A model generated the notes under the pieces. That model had not been told where the DNA came from and searched no databases. It worked only from the letters and a program-made list of their open reading frames with translations. This document shows, piece by piece, positions 33,406 to 42,500 of a stretch of 42,500 nucleotides of DNA. A program made the position numbers and the translations under genes. The DNA is taken from the NCBI GenBank assembly GCA_016946835.1, contig JACVTC010000059.1, positions 210,001-252,500 on the forward strand, given 5' to 3'. Source of the stretch: Neocallimastix lanati (nom. inval.). Its lineage: Eukaryota; Neocallimastigomycota; Neocallimastigomycetes; Neocallimastigales; Neocallimastigaceae. Position 1 is the stretch's first letter. The number at the start of each line of letters is the position of its first letter.

Positions 33406-33796
33406 TGCCCGACATACTGCCCTTGTTGTGGCGAAAGTAACATCATACCTAGTTTTTAACATGTTGGATATTTTAATGACCTAAATTCTTTAAATTTAGG
33501 ACAACAATTCATTCAATCTTTTAATGAAAATTTTTATTAATTTTTTACTGATTGTTCATGAGAAATCATTGATCGTACTTGATGATAAAGAGGAAGAATT
33601 TTGATGATAATATTAATTTTTATGTAATGTGTCAAATTCCTTCTTGGTCGAAATGCAGCATATGAAATCTTAAAGATCGGTTCGGAGGGGGGAGGGGGAA
33701 AAAGCATTTTTATTAATAATATTTTTCAATTATTATTGAGAGAGATCTTTTATCTTTTTTCTTTCCCTATTTCATATTTTGTGGGGTTTGCGGAAC

Positions 33797-33827
<31 letters not shown>

Positions 33828-34035
33828 AAATTACTAATGTTATACCTATTGAGATTTTAGTGATTCTTTACACTCTGGTAAATTTTTGTATAACATTAGA
33901 CCTATCGTCGTTAAAGAGCATCGTCATCGAAACGATAAGGCAAAGAAGAAATTATGATGCAGATTCGAATATTTTTATCCATATGAAGTTATCATCAATG
34001 AAATGACCATTTCGTCCTTGAAACTCATAACGTAG
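33406..34035 (-). mobile_element. Relic island, possible Ty1/copia-type retrotransposon polymerase fragment
   Basis: A stretch of raised G/C content with two denser parts (33408-33480 and ~33550-34030), interrupted by a 28-base A run at 33797-33824. On the minus strand, FRSLKYPT (about 33485-33463) passes, after a one-base frame change, into KTRYDVTFATTRAVCRA (from ATG 33462). Copia-type polymerases have the pattern YRSL..L.YL..TRPDI.FA in this region, and the two pieces fit it in order. The rest carries many stops and no recognisable motif. The call rests on one motif; a chance match remains possible. If right, it is a heavily broken, non-functional remnant. Confidence 0.35.
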
Positions 34036-34129
34036 TTTTTTTTTTTTTTTAATATTAATGTAAAAAATTTCATATATTTATAATTTTATGTAATTTTTTT
34101 AATAAATATTATTAAATAAAAGTTCATTT

Positions 34130-34408
<279 letters not shown>

Positions 34409-34414
<6 letters not shown>

Positions 34415-34490
34415 AAACATACTTTTTGTATGATTTTAGATTATACAAAAAAAATTTTTTTTATAATCTAAAGTATGTTTATTATTATTA
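34409..34490. repeat. Imperfect palindrome with 36-46 base arms
   Basis: Left arm 34409-34454 and right arm 34455-34490 are reverse complements (shared block AATAAACATACTT plus TTAGATTATA), apart from an 11-base insertion and a single base in the left arm. There is no loop, so it could extrude as a cruciform or fold as a long RNA hairpin. It sits directly against the AAT array. It could be a miniature inverted-repeat element. Confidence 0.7.
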
Positions 34491-34908
34491 AGTTTAAATT
34501 TTATTTTAAATAATTTTTAAAATTTGAATGTGAATAACTTTTTTTTTTTTTTAAATTAAAGGTTACACAACATCATCAAATAAAAAAATTTGGCAATGGC
34601 GATTGAAATTATAAAAAAAAAAAAAAAAAAAAGAAAAATAAGAGATAAAATAGATAAAAAAAAAAAAAAAAAAAGAAAAATAAAAGATAAAATAGATAAA
34701 AAAAAAAAAAAAAACCCTTAAATATTAATAACAATTCATTATCTCTCATATATTTTCTTTTAAATGAAAAAAATATTAAAAAAAAATAGTTCATTACTAA
34801 TCATTAGTACTGTAAAATTTTTAAAAGAAAAAATTTTATTATTTTTTTATTTTTATTTATTAAAAAAAAAAAAAACATTATGAAAAATACTTTAATTCTA
34901 TTTTTGTT

Positions 34909-34965
<57 letters not shown>

Positions 34966-35160
34966 TCCGCAATTATTACGAACATTAAAATTTATTTATT
35001 TATTCATTTATTTATCACTTTAATATTTTTTTTTTTTAAAAAAAACTCAGAATTAGTAAAAAAAAAAATAAATATTATTTGTTCATTTTGAACATAATAA
35101 TATTTGAAATAATAATGTGAAATAAAATGTAATATTCAAAATAAAGTGTATAAATAAATT
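34491..35160. other. AT-only spacer with homopolymer runs
   Basis: Contains several A runs near 34613-34713 and a T run of about 52 bases near 34912-34962. The minus-strand open frame at 34609-34794 is made of Phe from the A runs and is not a gene. Confidence 0.6.
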
Positions 35161-35494
35161 CAGATAATAAGACTTCTGTTTTAAAAGGAATTCTTATTCT
35201 GGATTAAGGTTTGAATTGACTATATGAAAGAAATTATGATCTATTCATTCGGAGTCATTGACCTTGCTTATTGCATTTTCAACGTTGACGCTCCAGGTTA
35301 GTTTGCGTTTATACCGTCGGAATAACAACCTTTGACAGGTACTAGCCCAGGGCATAATTTCTGTAAAGAGAGCCACAAATCGCACCAAGAATGGAGTTTT
35401 AGAATAATCATCAGAAATGATTTGGTTATTAAATAAAACAACCCATTTCTTTTTATAATCTAAATCAATAAATACAATTAAACATTTTTTTATT
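35161..35494 (-). pseudogene. GC-richer island with an ~82-codon open frame, unassigned
   Basis: Between about 35160 and 35420 the composition is near balanced. The minus strand is open without a stop from about 35493 to the TGA at 35245 and includes IDLDYKKKWVVLF and LVRFVALFTEIMPWASTC; it ends SVNVENAISKVNDSE. There is no start codon and no upstream exon I can find. The end of the frame resembles, only loosely, the region after the reverse transcriptase in Ty3/gypsy polyproteins (an R-F-x-x-L stretch, then W....ENAI.K). It could also be the last exon of an unrelated decayed gene. I make no functional call. Confidence 0.35.
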
Positions 35495-36267
35495 TATTTT
35501 TTTATTTTACTTATTTTTATTATTAATACTTTTATTTTTTAATTACGTATTTAAATTAAAATATATATATATATATATAATAAATAAATATATATATTAA
35601 ACAAATGAAAAACATCTTTGTACATCTATCATACATATTGATTTTGTTTATAGTTAATTAATTTTTGTTTTTGTTTTTTAGTTTTTTGTCTTTTGTTTTT
35701 TTACAATGACTTTATTCTTTTTATTTTACTTTTTTTATTACTAAAAAAAATAATAAAAGAATATATTATTTTATTTAAAGAAGGCTTCGTGAATATAAAA
35801 ATAAATATTTTAAAAGCTTTTTTTATTTAAAATATTTTATATAATTTTATATTCTTTTTTATTCTTTCTAAAAGTATATTAAATATATTAATTATCTATA
35901 ATCATTCATTTAAATATAAAAATAGCATATATATTAATTACAACTAATTACTATTTTTATTTAAATTTTTATTTTATTTATATTATATTATTTATTTTTT
36001 ATATTAATTAAAAAAAATTAATATTATTCTTTTAATTATTAAGTATTTCATTTTTAATCATTCCTTCTTTTAATATACTACAAAAGAACTTAATTAATAT
36101 TTTAATTTTCCTTCTATAAAATAAATCTTTTCCTTTTTTTTTCATTTCTCTATTTTCTTTTATTACTATTATTATTAATTTTTAAAATTAAAAAATTAAT
36201 AAAAATGTAAATTTAAATGAAAATAAAATGAAAAAGGGAAGAGAAAAAATTAAATTAATTAAATTAC
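35495..36267. other. AT-only spacer downstream of the SH3 gene
   Basis: About 770 bp of A/T sequence with T-rich blocks; the 3' end of the minus-strand SH3 gene lies here. No further feature is seen. Confidence 0.55.
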
Positions 36268-37603
36268 TTAAAAAATAGTGTTTGAAGATGGAGAATCTAA
36301 TTTTAATGATTCTAATTTCTTTGTCCAATCTGGCATCGTTAATAAAGAAACACCACGAGATGCACGTTTAGCCTTTTTAGTTGGCTTTACAGAACGCTTT
36401 GGTAATGAATACATTCCAACAGATTGCCATTTAGCTACTTCTTGTTGATTAATAGATGAACCAATATTATCTAAGCAACATGTTGGGAAAATACCATCGA
36501 ATCGGGTAGTCAAATTACGTCCAAGAGAATAACCATCTTGGTAACATTCCTATTTTAATATTTTTGATATTTAACATATTAATATTATATATTATACCAT
36601 TAACATAACAATGTAATATTTTAACTTTTATTAATTTAAAATAAATATGTATTTTTATTTTAATAATATAATAAATTTTACCTTAATACAAACAAGATCA
36701 CCACAATTTAATTGAATTTCGTCAACACATCTAGCATCCCATGGTAATACAACTTTATAAGCACGATTAGTTGGTAATATAACATTTAATTTCTTACTAT
36801 TCTCAGCTTCTTCATTTTCAAATATAACTTCAGTAGAAAGACTACCACTATTTCTACTTGAGTAAGAAGGAGAATTATCATAAATGTTAATACGTGGTTG
36901 TTCTTCATGGTAATCATTTGGATTGAATGAATAAGAAATAGAAGAACTTTTTGGAGTATAATCGTAAATTGTATTGTTTTCAAGCTTGTATCTGAAAAGC
37001 TCTGGACTTTGTAATTGCTTCTTAGCTTTACTACGGTATGACATACCACCAGCAGCAACAGCAACTAAAGCTAAACCAACAAAAGTAACAGTACCAGCTG
37101 AACCTGTCTTTTCTTTTGCTGCTTCTTCCTTTTCAGCTTTTTGTTCAGCCTTATTTTCAGATAATGGTATGATATGTAAGGTACTAGCATCGACTTTAAC
37201 TGGTGGAACATAATCATAACCTGGGACTGCCTCATGAGTTGATTTTGAAGCTACAGTAGTAGTAGCTTTGTCAACTTTGACTTGTTTGTTATCTTTATGA
37301 GCTTTGGCTTGTTTTTTAGTATCTTTGTGAACCTTCACATGTTCATTATTATGCTTGTGACCTTTAACATATACAACTTTACTCTTAACAATTACCTTTT
37401 TATGAACATTCTTTGTTGAATCCTTTGCTAAATTAAGATTATATTAAATACATGTTATATTATTAATATTTAATAATTAAATCTTCAATTGTTTAATTAC
37501 TTTATTTATAAATTAATATTAGTTACTTACATTCAACAGATTGAATTGCTGTAAATAAAATAATTACAACAATTAATAAGATACTTAAAGTTAAATGTTT
37601 CAT
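36268..37603 (-). CDS. Single-pass membrane protein with cytosolic SH3 domain and His/Lys-rich outer segment
   Basis: Probable plasma-membrane or cell-wall-facing signalling adaptor; function not known. Three exons join to 366 aa: 37603-37531, 37427-36682 and 36549-36268. Residues 1-24 are a signal peptide (MKHLTLSILLIVVIILFTAI). Residues ~25-134 form a charged outer region with repeated KVHKD/KAHKD units and an A/E/K-rich stalk. Residues ~135-154 form a transmembrane segment (GTVTFVGLALVAVAAGGMSY), followed by basic RSKAKK as a stop-transfer signal. After a Ser/Asn-rich linker comes an SH3 domain at ~248-299: ALYDY-equivalent VLPWDAR, DEIQLNCGDLV, and a final GIFPTCCL. It ends in a basic, Ser-rich tail. 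Similar signal-TM-SH3 architectures are common in early-diverging fungi, which supports the fungal assignment. The SH3 domain is split by the last intron. No neighbouring gene shares its theme. Confidence 0.9.
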
Positions 37604-40600
37604 TTTATTTTTTTTATATTAAATTAAATATGTATTTATATTGTTGTTCTGATATTTATAACATTAATTAAAAATATCAAGGATTATTGATATGAATTTA
37701 TTATGGATGTATATATTTTAAATTATTTTAAATTTATATAACTCTGATAAACAGAATTTTTTTTTGGTAAAATAAAAATTATTTAATACTAAATAATTTA
37801 TTATTTTCTTATTTCAATATAATTATATATATATATATATATATAAAAGATTAGTACTAATATATATTTAAAATTATATATTATTTTATTTGCTTTTTAA
37901 AATATTATATTTAATAAAAAATTTTATTTTAATTTGTAAATTATTTGTTTAAATTAATTAATTTTAAACTAATTTTTAATATTTTATTGAAAATTATTAT
38001 TTCAATTTCAAATATTGTATACTCGATTTCATTTAGTTCTGATAATTTACTAATTTATATACTTATATTGATTTATTACTAGATTACTTTTATTATTATT
38101 GCGTTTCATCTATAATAAATATATTATTCATTTATTTTCTTTTCTTTCTTCTTAAAAAATATATAAATATTTAACACTCACTCTTTTTTTTTTTTTTTTT
38201 TTTTTATCTTTTTTAAAATATATCTAAAAAAGATTTTTATTTTTAAAGTATTAACCTGAATTAATTAAAAAAAAAAATTTAAAAATACTTTGAGTTCATA
38301 TTTATATCTTTTTTTATATATATATATTCTTTTATATTCTTTTAGTATTTAATTATATATTATATTAAAAAAGTATTAATTAATAATAATATTAAAATGT
38401 ATAATATTTAAGATTTGTTTTTAATATATATGCATTATTTTATTTTCCATATATTATAAAATATTATAAAATAAAACTAATATATTATTAATATATTATA
38501 ATTAATTTTTCAATTTAATGATTATATTATTTATAATTATTAATTTCATTTTCTTTTTTTTTATAAAAAATTTTTTTTTCCATTTTTTATTAGTGGTAAT
38601 TTTTTAATTAAAAATTAATAGAAAATAATATATTATAACTATATTATTAAAAACAAAATTTTTTAATAAATTCGAAATTACACAATTTTTTAATTTAATT
38701 TCAATTAAATATGAATATGTATTTCAATAATATATAATTAATTGAATTATATATAACTAAGATAGAATAATATAATAATATTTAATAATAGATATAATAA
38801 ATGTTTAGTAACACATTCATGTCAATCTTTTTTAATTTAAGAATTTTTAAATAACCAAAGAACAAAAAATTATTAATTAATATAAATTAATGAATAGAAC
38901 TTTATTTAATAACAAATTTTTTAATTGTTAATTTATAATATAAACCTAGGATGTGATTTAAACAATATAGATACATATAATAATTGATAAAATAAAATAA
39001 AATAAGATAACCAATAATTATTATAGTATTATTAATAAATATTATATACAAGATAATATGATAATGTTAATAAAATTTGTTAATACGAAATTATCAAAAA
39101 CTATAACAAAATGTTTATATTGAAATATGTTAGTATTTAATAATGATAATATATTATATATTTCATTAATTTTTATTTTATTATAATAATTATAATAAAA
39201 TATAAATAATAAATTAATATAACCATGAATTAATAAATATTTTGTATATATTAAATATTAATTAAATATTATATATATAATACTCTTATTGATAATATAT
39301 TTATATATATATATATATATTTTTTTTTTAAATTTTTAAATTAGAAAGAGTATATTGTTAATAAGCATTTAGTTAAACTGTAACATGAATTTAATAAATA
39401 AAAAAAGGTGAAATTTTTAAATTGTTTAATGTGAGCTGAATAATCATAATATCACATATTAAAATCATTTTTTAGAATAATTAAATACTCATATTACTTT
39501 TCCTTTTTCCTTTTTAAAATAAAAAATAAAAAAGGATTTATTATAATATTAAATATATTAATCATTCATTTTCTATATTATAATATTTATCTTCAAACTA
39601 TTCTTTTTCTTTTTTATATGTCTAAATATATGTATATATTTTAAAAGTTTTTTTTTTATATCAATATTAATATATTGAATAAATACTTTTTTAATAAAAT
39701 AATAAATAATATATATATTATATTTATAATTTTATATAGAAAGTGTTCCATAAACCATATTATTATATATGTAATATATAATCATAATATATTATGATTA
39801 TATTGTACTACCTTAAATAAAGTTGTATTAAGCAAAGGAAATAGAAAATCTTTTTTTTATTTTTTTTTTTATTTTTCTTGTGCATAATTAATTAACAATT
39901 TTCAATAAAAATTTTAAATATTAGTATATTATTGTAATATACAGTAATTTGCACAATTTCTACTTTTAATTCTATTTATTATAAAATTTTCGAATATTTT
40001 TGTTACATTTAACTATATTTTTTATTTGTAACAGAAAAAAATTTTTTTTATAAAAAATATATATATGCACCTATATTAATAATTATTTAGTGATGTTCAA
40101 TGATAAAGTAGGTTTTCTTCATATCAGTACTTCAATCTATATGAAGATAGCAGCTAATAAAGTATACGATATTAAATAATAAATTCTCAATTTTAATATG
40201 GTAAAGTTTAGTTTATCTCTTGGTAGTATGTCCTTTAATATATTATTTATTGAATTGTAAAGCTATATATTTATCTTTCGAGATAATAAAGAAAAAAAGC
40301 ATTTCTTAATTATGAATATTAATTATGAATCAAAAAGATAATTTAAAAGATGTGATAATTTTCATTTAATATTTAATATTATTCTAAAGAATTGTAAATA
40401 ATATTTATATGTGAAAGTATTTATTTAAATTTTATTTTTATTATTTTATTACGAAAATTTAATTTCAGTTACTCTTTTAAACCTTGACCTATTTCGTTTT
40501 AATTAATTAAAATAATATTTTAATACATAATAATTAATAATTATTATTATTATTATAATTATTAACAAAAGTTGTAGAAAAAATATTAATCAATTTGTTA

Positions 40601-40610
40601 TCTTTCCAAT
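37604..40610. other. Gene-poor AT-only region
   Basis: About 3 kb upstream of the SH3 gene, with A/T repeats, poly-T near 38186-38206 and no supportable open frame. A small stretch near 40090-40270 has slightly more G/C and a minus-strand frame broken by stops; it may be the left end of the 40.6-kb island, but nothing in it is recognisable. Confidence 0.5.
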
Positions 40611-40996
40611 TTTAATTTTGATGGTTAGTACTTGGGTCTAACATACATAAGATTTCTGGGTCGACACCGCCACTACCTCCTGAATTTAAATAGGGCGATT
40701 TCATCCTCTCGGAGTGTTTTTCTCTATAAATAAATTTGGTGTTCACTCGCCATAGTAAGTATTCCTATTGCTAGATAATATAATTGCTAGTGTAGAAAAC
40801 ACACTCTCTATGAAAGGATTAGTGTAGTTGTTTATCCCTCAATGATGGTTCAAGCACTGAAAAGAAGCCCGTCATATAGAAAATGTCTTCCAGGTCTGAA
40901 ACTGTATAACAAATAATCCAATGAGAGTCTGATACATTTAATAAAGAACCTATTGTACTTCCTCTCGTTAATCCCAGCATAAAAAAAAAAAAAAAA
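40611..40996. other. GC-richer island with A16 at its right end; possible retroposed or decayed element
   Basis: About 370 bp with normal base composition, bounded sharply by A/T DNA and on the right by 16 A bases (40981-40996). The minus strand has two stop-free frames: 40980-40819, 53 codons from an ATG (contains SDSHWIICYTVSDLEDIFYM), and 40764-40612, 50 codons (contains SGGSGGVDPEILCMLDPS). Between them are stops and frame changes. The A run fits a plus-strand polyadenylated insertion, while the frames lie on the minus strand, so the orientation is unresolved. It shares a short GT(T/C)GACACCGC block with the island at 28.1 kb. No known RNA or protein family was recognised. Confidence 0.4.
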
Positions 40997-41830
40997 TCAA
41001 TTTGTTAACTTATTTGTTTATTTACTTAGTAATTATTTATTTTTATTTGATGACAAAACATAAAATTTATATAAAACATTTATAAAAAATTTGTTATATT
41101 GAATATATATTTAACCTTTATTTTTCTGTATTTGAAGAATTATATTACAAAAAATATTGGCAATAAATTTATTAATATTAGAACCATTAACAAAAACTGC
41201 CAAATACAATAAAAAATAGTAAAATAATTAATATATTAAAATTTATATATAGTATTTCGTCTGTTATTAAATGTTATAATATATATGTAGAAACATATGT
41301 AGAAATAGAAATAATTTATGCAAACAAACAAACAAAAAAAAATAAAAATAAATAAAAAAAAAAAAAGTTATATTATTTAAATATAAAAATGTTAAACTAT
41401 GTATATATATATAATTTATATATTTTAACTTAAATAGGAATTATTAATATAAACATTTTGATAATAATTTTATTTTTTTTTTAAAAAAAAAAAAAAAGAA
41501 CACAATATTTAACTTTATTTTTTTTTTAGCCAAAAAAATATATTAAAAATAAAATTAACAAAAACAGAATTAATTAAAAAATAATTATAATAAATATTTT
41601 AATCTATTAAAAGTAATAATGCTATAAAATAAATAAATATAATAATAATATAAAATAGTTTAAAATATTTAATTTTAAACCATTTAAATTATTTTTTAAT
41701 AATAATAAAATTTTTTTATAATAGAAAATGAAATAAAAATCATTTAAAAATACTTTAAAACAATTTTTTTTTTTTTTTTTTTTTAGCTTTTTAAAAATTT
41801 AGAAAATGAAATAATTTTTTTAAAATACTA

Positions 41831-41887
<57 letters not shown>

Positions 41888-42500
41888 CTTTTTAATAATA
41901 CAAATTTTTATATAATATAAAATTTTGTAAAAAATTTTTTATATCGATATTAATCCTTCTAAAAAAAAAAATATATATTTCAATTTCGATTGTCACACAT
42001 ATTCTAAAGCATATCAGAAAATATATAAAATATAAAATTTTCAATAGCAAAAATTATCTATAACTGATAGGTTAATATGAAGCAGTCTTTATTAAAGTAT
42101 ATTAGCATTAATATATAATATGTAATGTAATTGTAATATAACAAAAAAAGGGTGAATCATTTAAAAAATAATTAAAATTTTTAAATTTTTATATTAAAAT
42201 ATAATAAATATTACTATTTTCTTTTTCAATTTGTATTATTATTTTATATAGAACTTTTTTGTATCTTTGTGTCTATTTATTATTTATTGTTTATTAATTA
42301 TGATCAAAATAATAAATAATCATAAATTATGATTGTTTTAAATTAGCTTTATACTCTAAAAATTAAAACATATAAATACTTTTAGAGATTTAAAATGTTA
42401 AATATATTAATTTTAATAATTATAATTAAAAATTTGATATGATATTAATGTTATTCAAAAATATAATGAAGATAATTAAACTTATAACTTCATTATTAAT
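40997..42500. other. AT-only right end of window
   Basis: 1.5 kb of A/T sequence with a T run of about 52 bases near 41834-41885 and a T run near 41765-41784, each followed by the same AGCTTTTTAA word. No gene, RNA or mobile element can be supported. Confidence 0.55.

Noticed and set aside
33409-33459. Zinc-ribbon-like CPTYCPCCGE on the plus strand
   Set aside because: Ends in a stop after 17 codons; the opposite strand gives a better ordered motif.
33779-34006. 75-aa plus-strand frame containing a poly-Lys block
   Set aside because: Starts before a 28-A run; no domain, and a minus-strand reading of the same island is at least as plausible.
36786-37213. Second minus-strand frame and plus-strand frame over the SH3 gene
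   Set aside because: Shadow frames; only the spliced minus-strand frame gives a signal peptide, TM span and SH3 domain.
40855-40866. Possible tRNA B box (GGTTCAAGCAC)
   Set aside because: No matching acceptor stem, A box or cloverleaf could be found around it.

Overview
The window is about 42.5 kb of extremely AT-rich eukaryotic nuclear DNA. It carries homopolymer A/T runs of 20-60 bases, long (ATT)n/(AAT)n arrays, and genes broken by many short AT-only introns with GT..AG ends. I rebuilt eight protein-coding genes exon by exon; in each one the joined exons keep an uninterrupted frame. The best fit for the organism is an early-diverging fungus, most likely an anaerobic gut fungus (Neocallimastigomycota). 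The reasons are intron-dense genes in AT-saturated DNA, a NIP7 whose core reads like the yeast protein, and a single-pass membrane protein with a fungal-type SH3 domain. A dictyostelid amoeba has similar base composition and remains the main alternative. No rRNA, tRNA or CRISPR array was recognised.

Region 1 (1-17.3 kb) concerns storage polysaccharide and a secreted protein. Two paralogous glycogen-branching enzymes (GH13) point away from each other: one on the minus strand (140-3553, running off the left edge) and one on the plus strand (12819-17295, complete, 722 aa). Between them, on the minus strand, is a 603-aa secreted protein (7141-10206). It is built from three repeats of an unassigned beta-rich domain followed by a long D/E/N/K tail. 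Its exons repeat in step with its domains, which is the most distinctive thing in the window.

Region 2 (18.2-26.9 kb) is a housekeeping cluster. NIP7 (+) and NSA1/WDR74 (-), both 60S ribosome assembly factors, converge. A RAD51C-type recombinase (-) lies upstream of NSA1.

Region 3 (27-33 kb) has a short GC-richer island with an A-rich tail, a low-complexity stretch that may be decayed coding sequence, and a gene for a TPR-ankyrin-MYND protein (+).

Region 4 (33-42.5 kb) is gene-poor. It holds a secretory-pathway SH3 protein (-), large simple repeats, a long imperfect palindrome, and three islands of near-normal base composition. These islands carry short open frames that look like debris of mobile elements. 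One, near 33.45 kb, has a Ty1/copia-like polymerase signature; the others are unassigned.

Gene order does not suggest operons. The functional links I can argue are the branching-enzyme pair and the NIP7/NSA1 convergent pair.
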